From positions 62,001-126,000 of the forward strand of contig JAUIFE010000016.1 of the NCBI GenBank assembly GCA_030429565.1: 64,000 nucleotides of DNA, in the 5' to 3' direction. A program made the translations under genes and the position numbers. Origin of the DNA: Holophagae bacterium. GTDB taxonomy: Bacteria > Acidobacteriota > Holophagae > Acanthopleuribacterales > Acanthopleuribacteraceae. How positions within the stretch are numbered: position 1 is the first letter of the stretch; the number at the start of each line of letters is the position of its first letter. Of this stretch, positions 20,831 to 30,885 are shown in pieces. Under the pieces are notes generated by a model. It searched no databases. It had not been told where the DNA came from and worked only from the letters and a program-made list of their open reading frames with translations.

Positions 20831-23800
20831 ATGAGCGATATTCATCAACGCATTGCCGGACTTTCACCGGAGAAACGCGCCCTGCTGTTGCAGAAACTCG
20901 GACTGGAACAAAAGGCGGCCACGCCGACCGGCATCCCCTACGCCGAGGATCGCGACCAGGATTTCCCGCTCTCCTTTGCCCAGCAACGCTTGTGGTTCCT
21001 GCAACAACTGGAAGGCGCGGGCGAGGCCTATCACATTCCCTTGGCCTTCCAACTGGACGGGCACTTTCAAACCGACCTGTTCGAACGGGCCATCGCCACC
21101 CTGGTCGAACACCACGAGAGCCTGCGCACCTTGTTCACCGAACGCGACGGCGTACCGGTGCAGCGCATCGGCCCGGCCAAAACCGACATTCGCCACGTCG
21201 ACCTAACCGACGTGGCCCCGGCGCTGGTGAAAAAGCGGGTTGAAACGCTGGCGGCTGAAGAAGCGGCGCGCCCGTTTGATTTGGGCGCCGATCCGTTGCT
21301 GCGCGCGCAAATCCTGCGTTTATCGCCCGCCTCGCACGTCATTCTGCTGACCATGCACCACATCGTCTCCGACGGCTGGAGTTTGGGCGTGTTGATGCGC
21401 GATTTCGTGACGCTGTACCAAGCCTTCGCCCAGGGTCGCCGCGCGCCGCTCAAGCCATTGCCGATCCAATACGCCGACTTTGCCGCCTGGCAACGCAACA
21501 CCTTGCAAGGCGCGACCTTGGACCGTCAGCTCAACTTCTGGAAAAACAACCTGGCCGGGCTGCCGACGCTCTTGGAACTGCCGACCGATTTTGCCCGCCC
21601 CAAACTGATGACCTATCGCGGCAGTGTCAAACCACTGATTCTTTCCAAAGACCTGAGCCACCGCCTCGCCCAATTGAGCCGCGCCGAAAACACGACCCTG
21701 TTCACCACCTTGTTAACCGCGTTTCAGCTTTTGTTGGGCCGTTACGCGCGCAGCAACGACATTGCCGTGGGTTCGCCGATTGCCAACCGCACGCGCCGCG
21801 AGGTCGAGGACCTAATCGGCCTGTTCGTCAACACCTTGGTTTTGCGCACCGCCTTCAGCGACGCCCAGCCGTTTACCGAGCTGCTGGCGCAAGTACGCCA
21901 CCACGTGCTGGCCGCCCACGACCATCAGGATGTGCCCTTCGAACAACTCGTCGACCTGCTGCAGCCGGCGCGTAGCACCGCGCACACACCCTTGTTTCAG
22001 GTGATGTTCATCCTGCAAAACGCACCCGACGAGAGCCAGGACTTGCCAGGTTTGACCTTGTCGATGCCCAAACGCGAACACAAGGTTTCCAAGTTCGACA
22101 TGACCCTGTCGATGTCGGAAACCAGCGACGGTTTGCGTGGCAGCCTGGAGTACAGCACCGATCTGTGGCGCGGCGAAACCATCGAACGGTTCCTGCAGCA
22201 CTTCACCACGCTGTTGGAAGCGATTGTGGCCGCCCCAAGCCAAGCCGTCGGCGCGTACGATTTGCTGATCGACGCCGAACGCGACGCCTTGTTGGATCAC
22301 GACGCGGTCACTTACAGCGCCTACGCCGGTGACGCCTGGGCCCATCGCCGCTTTGAGGCGCAGGCCGCCGTCGCCGGCGAACGCGCCGCGTTGACCTGCG
22401 GCGGTGAAACCCTGAGTTACGCCGCGCTCGACCAACGCGCCGAACAACTGGCGGCCGTGCTGCGCGCGCGCGGCGTCGGCTTGGAGAGCAAGGTCGCCGT
22501 TTATTTGGAACGCGGCCACGATTTACCGACCGCGCTGTTGGCAATCCACAAAGCGGGCGCGAGTTACATTCCCATCGATCCCTTTTACCCGCAGCAACGC
22601 ATTCAGTACGTCTTGGAAGACGCCCAGCCGGCGCTGGTCGTCACCCAGCTCAGCCTGCACGACGCGTTGCCCGCCGGCTTGGCGACCTTGCTGGTGGACG
22701 CGGCTTTGCCCGAGGCGCCGCCCTGCCCGGCCGTGGTCGGTCACGATCAGCAATTGGCCTACACCATTTACACCTCCGGCTCGACCGGCAAACCCAAGGG
22801 CGTGCAGATCCCCCACCAAGCACTGAGCAACTTCATTCACGCCATGCAACAATGCCTGCCGCTCGACGCCGACGACACCTTGTTGGCGGTGACTTCGATT
22901 AGCTTCGACATCGCCGCCCTGGAACTGTTTGTACCGCTGTCCCTGGGTGCCTCGGTGGTGATCGCCGACAAACAAGACGTGCTCGACGGCGCGCGTTTGG
23001 TGCAGCTCATCCAGAAACACCGCGTCACCTGCATGCAAGCGACGCCGTCCGGCTGGCGTTTGTTACTGGAAGGCCTGGGCGAACGGCGTTTGCCCGGTCT
23101 CAAAGCACTGTGCGGGGGCGAAGCCTTGCCCGCCGCCCTCGCCAACCAAATGCAGGCCGCCGGCTTACAGGTAATCAACCTCTACGGCCCGACGGAAACC
23201 ACAATTTGGTCGTCGGTGCACGCCGTCAAGGAGGAACAGCACAACACGGTTTCGTTGGGGCAACCGATTGCCAACACGCAAATGATCCTGCTCGACCGCA
23301 ACGATCGATTGGTGCCGGTCGGCGTGCCAGGCGAGCTCTACATTGCCGGCGACGGCCTGGCGCGCGGTTATCACGGCCGCGCCGCCATGACCGCCGAACG
23401 GTTCCGCCCCAACCCGTTTAGCAAGGTACCCGGCGCGCGCATGTACCACACCGGCGACCTCGCCAAACGCGACGCCCAGAGCAACTTCACCTTCCTCGGC
23501 CGCTGCGATTTCCAAGTCAAAATTCGCGGCTTCCGCATTGAGCTCGGCGAAATCGAAGCGCGCCTCGGCGAGCACCCGGCCGTCCAGCAAGCGGCCGTGG
23601 TGGTGCACATCGGCAGCGACCAGGTCCCGCGTCTGGTCGCCTACCTGGTGCCCGACGGCGCCGCCCCCGCCGGTGACGCGCTCAAAACCTACGTCGGCGC
23701 CACCCTGCCCGAATACATGGTGCCGAGCCAATTCATCACGCTGGAACGCATGCCGCTCACGCCCAACGGCAAACTCAACCGCAACGCCTTACCCGAACCC

Positions 23801-24178
23801 AGCCAAGTCGCCGCACCTGTCCAGCGATTCGTCGCGCCCGCCACCGACGCTGAAAAGAAACTGGCCGTCATTTGGCAGGACGTCTTGGGGCTCGAACAGG
23901 TGGGCAGCCACAACAATTTCTTCGATATCGGCGGGCATTCGCTGTTGTTGGCACGCGTCCACGCCGCCATCCGCAAACAGTTCCCCAAAAACATTTCCCT
24001 ATTGGACCTGTTCCGCTACACCACGATTCACAGTTTGGCGGCCTTCCTCAGCGACAGTTCCGGCGCTGAACCGGCGCGCGGCCTCAACGCCGAACGCGCC
24101 CAACGCCAACGCGAAGCCGCCAAACGGCAACGGCGCCAAGTGGTGCGCCGACCCCGTCCCGAAAGGAGCACGCGATGA
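20831..24178 (+). CDS. NRPS module C-A-T, predicted glycine
   Basis: The protein has 1,115 residues. The N-terminus, with LSPEKRALL, is typical of stand-alone C-A-T proteins. C (about 35-470) has HHIVSDG (H176/H177/D181). A (about 490-1000) has TSGSTGKPKG and NGK motifs. T has S1037 in IGGHS. The specificity code reads DILQLGLIW, the glycine code. The C domain must accept the beta-hydroxyacyl chain from the PKS ACP, so this is the PKS-to-NRPS switch point. The stop overlaps the next start as ATGA at 24175-24178, which implies translational coupling. The last ~45 residues are Arg-rich and probably form a flexible tail or docking segment. Confidence 0.95.
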   Translation: MSDIHQRIAGLSPEKRALLLQKLGLEQKAATPTGIPYAEDRDQDFPLSFAQQRLWFLQQLEGAGEAYHIPLAFQLDGHFQTDLFERAIATLVEHHESLRTLFTERDGVPVQRIGPAKTDIRHVDLTDVAPALVKKRVETLAAEEAARPFDLGADPLLRAQILRLSPASHVILLTMHHIVSDGWSLGVLMRDFVTLYQAFAQGRRAPLKPLPIQYADFAAWQRNTLQGATLDRQLNFWKNNLAGLPTLLELPTDFARPKLMTYRGSVKPLILSKDLSHRLAQLSRAENTTLFTTLLTAFQLLLGRYARSNDIAVGSPIANRTRREVEDLIGLFVNTLVLRTAFSDAQPFTELLAQVRHHVLAAHDHQDVPFEQLVDLLQPARSTAHTPLFQVMFILQNAPDESQDLPGLTLSMPKREHKVSKFDMTLSMSETSDGLRGSLEYSTDLWRGETIERFLQHFTTLLEAIVAAPSQAVGAYDLLIDAERDALLDHDAVTYSAYAGDAWAHRRFEAQAAVAGERAALTCGGETLSYAALDQRAEQLAAVLRARGVGLESKVAVYLERGHDLPTALLAIHKAGASYIPIDPFYPQQRIQYVLEDAQPALVVTQLSLHDALPAGLATLLVDAALPEAPPCPAVVGHDQQLAYTIYTSGSTGKPKGVQIPHQALSNFIHAMQQCLPLDADDTLLAVTSISFDIAALELFVPLSLGASVVIADKQDVLDGARLVQLIQKHRVTCMQATPSGWRLLLEGLGERRLPGLKALCGGEALPAALANQMQAAGLQVINLYGPTETTIWSSVHAVKEEQHNTVSLGQPIANTQMILLDRNDRLVPVGVPGELYIAGDGLARGYHGRAAMTAERFRPNPFSKVPGARMYHTGDLAKRDAQSNFTFLGRCDFQVKIRGFRIELGEIEARLGEHPAVQQAAVVVHIGSDQVPRLVAYLVPDGAAPAGDALKTYVGATLPEYMVPSQFITLERMPLTPNGKLNRNALPEPSQVAAPVQRFVAPATDAEKKLAVIWQDVLGLEQVGSHNNFFDIGGHSLLLARVHAAIRKQFPKNISLLDLFRYTTIHSLAAFLSDSSGAEPARGLNAERAQRQREAAKRQRRQVVRRPRPERSTR

Positions 24179-27100
24179 ACGCCGAGCTACAAGCACGCCT
24201 GGCCGCGCTGAGCCCCGAGAAACGGGCACTGCTGATGAAACGGCTGGAGAAAACCCAGCCGGCCGCGCCCCAAGCCTTACACCCGGCGCGTGAAGCGGGT
24301 CGCACCCAGTTCCCCTTGTCATTTGCCCAGCAAACAATGTGGTTAATGGAACACCTGGAAGGCAAAGCCGCCGCCGGCAACATTCCCATGGCTTGGCTGT
24401 TGCGCGGTCACCTGCGGCTCGACGCCCTGCGTGCGGCCTTCCAAGCGTTGGTCGACCGCCACGAACCGCTGCGCACCGCCTTTCCCCACGTGGAAGGCGA
24501 ACCGCAACAGGTGGTGCAGGCGGCGGTTCGTCTCGAAATCCCGCTGACCGACATCCGCCACCTGGCCGAAGCGGAACGCGAAGCGGAACGCCACCGCTTG
24601 GCCCAAGCCGAAGCCCAGCGCCCATTTGACCTGGCCCTAGCGCCCTTGTTGCGCGTCAGCGTGGTGCGCTGTGCCGACGAGGAACACCTGGTGCTGGTCA
24701 GTCTGCACCACTTGATTACCGACGGCTGGTCGTCGGGCGTGTTTGTCGGCGAATTCGTGGCGGCCTACACGGCGGCGGTCAGCGGCGAACCCTGGCAACC
24801 GGCACCGCTACCGCTGCAGTATGCCGATTACGCCCTCCATCAACGCGAGCACGCCGTCGCCGGGCTGAAACCGCATCTCGACTATTGGCTAAAGCAGTTG
24901 GCCGGCGCGCCGGCGTACCTCAAGGTCGCCACCGACAAGGAACGCCCCCCGCGCCAGAGTTATCGCGGCCAGGTCGCCCCCTTCCAATGGCCGCAAGACC
25001 TCGTCGATGCGCTCAAACAGCTCAGCCGTCGCCACGACACCACTTTGTTTATGACGCTGCTGGCCGCCTTCAAAGCGCTGTTGTTCCGGTACTCCAATAA
25101 TGAAGACATCCTCATCGGCACGCCGATTGCCGGTCGCCGCGAACGCGCTTACGAGGGTTTGATGGGCCTGTTCGCCAACACGCTGGTCATGCGCACCCAG
25201 GTTTCACCCAACATGCGTTTCTCGCAACTTTTGAACGAAGTGAAACGCGTCACCCTCGAAGCCTATGAACACCAAGCCGTGCCGTTCGAGTATCTGCTCG
25301 AAGAGTTGCGCCCACCGCGCACCATGGCCCACGCGCCGCTGTTCCAAATGATGCTGGTTTTGCAGAACGCCCCCAAAAGCGACGTCGTCTTGCCCGACCT
25401 CAGCGTCGAACCCTTTTGGCGCGGCAACACCGCCTCTAAACTCGACCTGTCGCTGACGCTTACGGAAATTGAAGACGGCATGTGGGGCGAACTCGAATAC
25501 AACACCGACATTTTCACACCGGACTCCATCGACCGCGTGATTCAGCACTTGGGTGCCTTGTTGCGCGATGTCGTCGCCCATCCCGAACGCCGCTTAGCCC
25601 GCGTGCAGTTCCTCAGCCCGGACGAAGAACGCGCGATGGCGGTGTTTCCCGGTGATCAGATCGCCTATCCCTTCTGCTTCATTCACGACACCATTCTCGG
25701 TCGCTGCAAAGGCCCGGACAGCGACAAACCCGCCCTGATCAGCGCGGTCGGCACGCTCACGTACGCCCAATTGCAAGAGCCGGTCGACAACCTGTGCGCC
25801 CATCTCCACGAACAAGGTATCGGCAGCGAAGACCCGGTCGCGATTTACATGGAACGCGGCCCCGCCATGGTCATCGCCATGCTGGCCGTGCTCAAAGCCG
25901 GCGGCCAATACATTCCGCTCGATCCCTTTTACCCAAAACAGCGCATCAACTACGTGATTGAAGACGCAAAGCCAAAATGGGCCTTAACCGACACCGCTCT
26001 GGGCAAAGACTTGCCGGGCCATATCGTCAAGCTCGACACCGCGCGCCTCATGGGCCAAACAGCCACACCGCGCGATGTCGCAATCGATCGGCGCCAATTG
26101 GCGTACACCATTTACACCTCGGGTTCCACCGGCCGGCCCAAGGGTGTGGCCGTCCAGCACGACGGCCTCACCAATTTCATGTTTGGCGCCAGGCGCGATT
26201 GCGGCATAAACGCCGAAACTTGCCTGCTCGCCGTGACTTCGATCTCCTTCGATATTGCCGTGCTTGACCTTCTTGTCACGCTTTCCGCCGGCGGTAGCGT
26301 CGTGATCGCCGACCGCCAAGACATTTTCGACGGCGCCGAGCAAATCAGGTGGATTCGCCAAGCAGGCGTGAACACCATTCAAGCGACACCCGCCCATTGG
26401 CGCCTGTTGATGGACAGCCTCGGTGACGAAGACATCGCCCAGGTGACGGCCTTGGTCGGCGGCGAAGCGCTCAACGAACCACTCGGCCAATTACTGACAG
26501 CCAAAACCAAGCAAGTGCACAATCTATACGGCCCAACCGAAGCCACCGTCTGGGTTTCGGCAACACCGAGCTCCGGTCGCTTCCCCATGCCGATCGGTCT
26601 GCCGTTTCCAAACCTGCGTTTGATGATCCTCGACAGCGCCATGAACCCGATTCCCAACGGCGCGATTGGTGAACTCTACATCGGCGGCGTCAGCTTGGCG
26701 CGTGGTTACGCCGGCAAGCCCATCGAAACCGCGTCGCGTTTTGTGCCCGATCCCTTTAGCGAGGAACCCGGACAACGCTTGTACCGCACCGGCGATTTGG
26801 TCAGTCTGGAACGAAACCACGGCCTAATCTTCCACGGGCGCGCCGATTTCCAAGTCAAGGTGCGCGGCTTCCGCATCGAACTGGGCGAAATTGAATCACG
26901 GCTGTCGGCGCACGCGTCACTCCGCGAAGCCGTTTGCGGCGTCGTCGGCGCCGGCAACGACGAGGCCGACGCGCGATTGGTAGCTTGGTATTGTGCGGAA
27001 CGCGCCATTGCCGACGCCGAGCTGCGCCAATGGGTCGGCGAACATTTGCCCGATTACATGGTGCCCGCGCAGTTCGTCGCTTTAGACGCCATGCCGTTGA

Positions 27101-30100
27101 CACCCAATCTCAAGGTCGACCGCAAAGCGCTGCCCCTGCCCGACCACCAACCGGTGGCGGCCGTCACGGCCCAACCCAAAAACCCGTTGGAACAAGCCCT
27201 GTTGCGGCTGTGGCGCGACGTCCTCAAACGCGAGTCACTTGGCGTCAACGAGGACTTTTTCCGACTCGGCGGCAACTCGTTAAAAGCAACCCGTTTCGTT
27301 TACCGCCTCAAACTGGAACACGACATCGACATGCCGGTGCACCTGCTGTTCGAAACCCTGACGATTGAAAAGCTGGCGGCCAAACTGGCGGCCAAGTTTC
27401 CCAAAGCAGCAGCGCTTAATGTCGCCGAGAAAGCGGTGATCGACCGCGCTCAAATTAGCGCTTGGCTGGCACAGTGTTGGCGGGATCTGCTCGCCGATGA
27501 AACGCTCAGCGGCAATGAACATTTCTTCGTCGCCGGCGGCGATTCCCTTTCGGGTTTGCAGTTGGCCGCCCGCGTTCAGGAACGGTTCGGCTTGAACCTA
27601 CCGTTGGAAACGCTGTTCGCCAACCCCGACGGCGCCGCGCTCAGTCGTTGGCTCGAAGCCCAGTGTCAGGCCGGTCGCGGCAACCGCGACAACCACCCGG
27701 TCCCCGTGCCACAGCCTCACGCGGCCGGCCGGGAATTGCTGATGAGCACCGGCCAACGCCGCTTGTGGCTGCTGGAGCGCCTGGAAATCGGCGGCCCGGC
27801 TTACCACATCGCGCGTTTGCTGCACATCGACGGCGACCTCAACCACGAACGCCTCCGTGCCGCCTTGGCAATGCTGGTTCAACAACACGAATCGCTGCGC
27901 ACGACCTTCGCTGAAACGGAGGGTCGGGGTTACCAAAAAATCCACCCGCGGGCATCCGTCCCGTGGGACCTGGTCGACCTAAGCGCTTTGGCCGAGCACA
28001 CGCGTGACCAGGCGTTGGTCGATCAGGCCCGCGCCCGCGCCGTCGTCCCTTTCGACCTCAAAAACGGGCCACTGTGGCGCGTCTGTTTGTTCCAGGTGAC
28101 GCCGCAACGCCATGCCCTGCTGCTGGTTTTGCACCACATGATCGCCGATGGTTGGTCGCTGAAGGTGCTTCACCGCGACCTGTGGCGCGCTTATCGGGGC
28201 GACGACGAAACGATGCCCGCACTTGCCGCCGCCACGCCGCAAGCCGGTGATTTTGTCGAAGCGACCTATGATACCGCCGCCGAAACCGCCTGGTGGCGCG
28301 ACACCCTGGCCGACCTGCCGCCGCTGCTTGAACTGCCGACCGATTTCCCGCGCCCGGCCGAGCTCGGTCGCGACGGCGCTTGGGTGCAGGCGCGCCTGAG
28401 CCGCGAAACCCTCGCCGGCCTCGAACGCTTGGCCGTCGCCAACGGCGCCACCCTCTTCATGGCGCTGTTGACCTGTTACCAACTGGTGCTGGCGCGCTAC
28501 AGTCGCCGTCGCGACATCGTCACCGCCACGCCCGTCGCCAATCGCAACAGTGCCGCCGCCGAGCAGGCTGTCGGCTGTTTCGTCAACACCCTGCCGATCC
28601 GCGCCGACATCGATCAAAACCGGCCCTTCCAAGACTTGCTGGCACAGGTACGCGACCAAGCCCTCGCCGCATTCGCCCACCAAGCGTTGCCATTCGATCA
28701 GATGGTCGCGGCCCGCAACCCGCCGCGAAACCTGAGTCACGCACCTTTGGTGCAGGCCATGTTTGTGTTCAATCGCAACCGCGCCGCCGCAACGCCCGCC
28801 GGCCTCACCAGCCGACTGGAGGTTCTGCCCCTGCCGTTTGCGCAGTTCGACCTGCAACTGCACATAAACCGCGACGACGACGGCGCCGGCCTGACCTTTA
28901 TCTACAACCGCGACCTCTTTGCCGCACCAAGCATCGGCCGCCTCGCCGACCATTTTTGCGAACTCGTCACTTCCGCCCTGCGCCAACCGCGCCGACCCGC
29001 GTACCAACTGTCGATGACAACCATACCCGAGCAGCAGCGCTTGGCGGCCTGGGCGCGGCCGCAGTTGCAAACTTGGCCGACCCAGGATGTCGCGGCCGCC
29101 GTCATCGCCGCCGCCGAGGCCAGGCCGCGGGCAGCGGCTTTGGTCGACGGGCCAACAACGCTCGACTACGCCACCCTGTCGGCCCGGGCCGCCCAATTGG
29201 CCCATTTCCTCAAGGCCGAAACCGGTGCCGACGCCGGGCCGATTGCCCTGTTGTGCACGCGCAACGTCGCCACCGTCGTCGCCCAATTGGCCACCCTGCT
29301 GGCCGGGCGTCCTTGGCTGGCACTCGACCCCGAACTGCCGCCGCAACGCCTGAGCGACATGCTGGCCGACAGTGGCGCGGCCTTGCTGTTAACCGAAAAC
29401 GCCCGTCTGGCGAACCTGCCCACCGGTGCACCGCCGGCCTACGCCCTCGACGCCGACACGCCGGCTTGGCACTCAGCACCAACCACGCCGCCAACCGCCG
29501 CCGTCAGTCCCGCGAGCGCCGCGTACCTCCTGTTCACTTCCGGCTCGACCGGTCGCCCCAAGGCCGTTAGCGTGCCGCGCGGCGCGCTGCACAACCGCAT
29601 TGCCTGGATGCAGGCCCAGTTCCAGCTCGGCGCCGACGAAACCGTCCTCCACAAAACGCCCTACAGCTTCGATGTCTCGATTTGGGAATGGTTGTGGCCG
29701 CTCATGAACGGCGCCCGCGTTGTGATTGCGCCACCCCACAGCCAACGCGACAACGGACAACTGATCGGATTAATCCAACAGCATCAGGTCACCACCGTGC
29801 ACTTTGTGCCGCCCATGTTACACGCCTTCCTCGAGACACCGGCCGCCGCCGCGTGCCACAGCCTGCGCCGTATCATTGCCAGCGGCGAAGCCTTGACCGC
29901 CGCCACCGTGCACCTGTGTCGCGAACGGTTGCACACCGGCCTGTACAACCTCTACGGTCCAACCGAAGCCGCCATTGATGTCAGTTGTTGGGACGCTACC
30001 TGCAGCGACGCCGAAGATCCCCTGCCGATTGGCCGCGCCATCGCCAACGTCAGCCTGCTCGTGCTAGACGACTGGGGTTACCCCGTACCCGTCGGCGTGC

Positions 30101-30885
30101 CGGGTGAACTCTATATCGGCGGCGCCGCGCTGGGCATTGGTTATTTGGGCCGGCCCGAACTGACCGCCGCACGTTTTGTCCCCGATCCCTACAGCGCGGT
30201 CGCGGGCGCGCGCCTTTACCGTACCGGCGACATCGTCAAACGCCGCGAGGACGGCGTGTTGGTGTACCTCGGCCGCCGCGATCACCAGGTCAAGTGGAAC
30301 GGTTTGCGCATCGAACTCGGCGAAATCGAACACGCCCTGCGCGCCCAACCCAACGTGCAACAGGCCGTTGCCATCTTGGCCGACGGCAACAACGGTCACC
30401 GTGAGCTGGTCGCCTACGTGACCGGCACCGGCCAAGCCGAAACCTTGGGTGCCGGTTTGGCCAAGCAGTTGCCACAACACATGGTGCCGCGCCACATCAT
30501 GGTGCTGGACCAGTTGCCGCTGACGCGCAACGGCAAAATCGACCGCGGCGCATTGCCCGCGCCGACGCGCGCCGCCCACGCCGAATTCCTTGCGCCCCAT
30601 GGCGCGACCGAGCAGGCGCTGGCCGAACTCTGGCAAACATTGCTCGGGCACGAGCCGGTCGGCCGCGACGACGACTTCTTCCGCCTCGGCGGTCACTCGC
30701 TGACGGTCGCCCGTTTGACCGCACAAATCGATGCGTTTTTCGGGGTTGGACTCAGCATGCGCCAAATATTCAACAATGCCCGGCTACACACCATGGCCGA
30801 GCTCATCGACAACCAAGTGTGGTTGCTGGACAGCCGGCCCGACGCGTCCGACGCGGGCGAGGACTTGGAAATGGGGGAACTATGA
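24175..30885 (+). CDS. NRPS, two modules C-A-T-T and C-A-T, predicted Gly and Ser
   Basis: The protein has 2,236 residues. Module 1: C with HHLITDG (H178/H179/D183), A, and then two consecutive carriers, S1035 (GGNS) and S1124 (GGDS). Module 2: C with HHMIADG (H1320/H1321/D1325), A, and T with S2175 (GGHS). Code 1 reads DILQLGLVW (Gly). Code 2 reads DVWHISLID (Ser). Neither module has an E domain. The gene overlaps its neighbours by ATGA at both ends (24175-24178 and 30882-30885). The C-terminus is acidic (DAGEDLEMGEL), as expected for the short tail recognised by a TubC-type docking domain; such a domain starts the next protein. The tandem carriers sit between the Gly and Ser modules and both keep their serine. 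Confidence 0.95.
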   Translation: MNAELQARLAALSPEKRALLMKRLEKTQPAAPQALHPAREAGRTQFPLSFAQQTMWLMEHLEGKAAAGNIPMAWLLRGHLRLDALRAAFQALVDRHEPLRTAFPHVEGEPQQVVQAAVRLEIPLTDIRHLAEAEREAERHRLAQAEAQRPFDLALAPLLRVSVVRCADEEHLVLVSLHHLITDGWSSGVFVGEFVAAYTAAVSGEPWQPAPLPLQYADYALHQREHAVAGLKPHLDYWLKQLAGAPAYLKVATDKERPPRQSYRGQVAPFQWPQDLVDALKQLSRRHDTTLFMTLLAAFKALLFRYSNNEDILIGTPIAGRRERAYEGLMGLFANTLVMRTQVSPNMRFSQLLNEVKRVTLEAYEHQAVPFEYLLEELRPPRTMAHAPLFQMMLVLQNAPKSDVVLPDLSVEPFWRGNTASKLDLSLTLTEIEDGMWGELEYNTDIFTPDSIDRVIQHLGALLRDVVAHPERRLARVQFLSPDEERAMAVFPGDQIAYPFCFIHDTILGRCKGPDSDKPALISAVGTLTYAQLQEPVDNLCAHLHEQGIGSEDPVAIYMERGPAMVIAMLAVLKAGGQYIPLDPFYPKQRINYVIEDAKPKWALTDTALGKDLPGHIVKLDTARLMGQTATPRDVAIDRRQLAYTIYTSGSTGRPKGVAVQHDGLTNFMFGARRDCGINAETCLLAVTSISFDIAVLDLLVTLSAGGSVVIADRQDIFDGAEQIRWIRQAGVNTIQATPAHWRLLMDSLGDEDIAQVTALVGGEALNEPLGQLLTAKTKQVHNLYGPTEATVWVSATPSSGRFPMPIGLPFPNLRLMILDSAMNPIPNGAIGELYIGGVSLARGYAGKPIETASRFVPDPFSEEPGQRLYRTGDLVSLERNHGLIFHGRADFQVKVRGFRIELGEIESRLSAHASLREAVCGVVGAGNDEADARLVAWYCAERAIADAELRQWVGEHLPDYMVPAQFVALDAMPLTPNLKVDRKALPLPDHQPVAAVTAQPKNPLEQALLRLWRDVLKRESLGVNEDFFRLGGNSLKATRFVYRLKLEHDIDMPVHLLFETLTIEKLAAKLAAKFPKAAALNVAEKAVIDRAQISAWLAQCWRDLLADETLSGNEHFFVAGGDSLSGLQLAARVQERFGLNLPLETLFANPDGAALSRWLEAQCQAGRGNRDNHPVPVPQPHAAGRELLMSTGQRRLWLLERLEIGGPAYHIARLLHIDGDLNHERLRAALAMLVQQHESLRTTFAETEGRGYQKIHPRASVPWDLVDLSALAEHTRDQALVDQARARAVVPFDLKNGPLWRVCLFQVTPQRHALLLVLHHMIADGWSLKVLHRDLWRAYRGDDETMPALAAATPQAGDFVEATYDTAAETAWWRDTLADLPPLLELPTDFPRPAELGRDGAWVQARLSRETLAGLERLAVANGATLFMALLTCYQLVLARYSRRRDIVTATPVANRNSAAAEQAVGCFVNTLPIRADIDQNRPFQDLLAQVRDQALAAFAHQALPFDQMVAARNPPRNLSHAPLVQAMFVFNRNRAAATPAGLTSRLEVLPLPFAQFDLQLHINRDDDGAGLTFIYNRDLFAAPSIGRLADHFCELVTSALRQPRRPAYQLSMTTIPEQQRLAAWARPQLQTWPTQDVAAAVIAAAEARPRAAALVDGPTTLDYATLSARAAQLAHFLKAETGADAGPIALLCTRNVATVVAQLATLLAGRPWLALDPELPPQRLSDMLADSGAALLLTENARLANLPTGAPPAYALDADTPAWHSAPTTPPTAAVSPASAAYLLFTSGSTGRPKAVSVPRGALHNRIAWMQAQFQLGADETVLHKTPYSFDVSIWEWLWPLMNGARVVIAPPHSQRDNGQLIGLIQQHQVTTVHFVPPMLHAFLETPAAAACHSLRRIIASGEALTAATVHLCRERLHTGLYNLYGPTEAAIDVSCWDATCSDAEDPLPIGRAIANVSLLVLDDWGYPVPVGVPGELYIGGAALGIGYLGRPELTAARFVPDPYSAVAGARLYRTGDIVKRREDGVLVYLGRRDHQVKWNGLRIELGEIEHALRAQPNVQQAVAILADGNNGHRELVAYVTGTGQAETLGAGLAKQLPQHMVPRHIMVLDQLPLTRNGKIDRGALPAPTRAAHAEFLAPHGATEQALAELWQTLLGHEPVGRDDDFFRLGGHSLTVARLTAQIDAFFGVGLSMRQIFNNARLHTMAELIDNQVWLLDSRPDASDAGEDLEMGEL

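Noticed and set aside
27979..29346. 455-codon open frame on the - strand
   Set aside because: Shadow of the C and A domains of the Gly-Ser synthase; no motif of its own.
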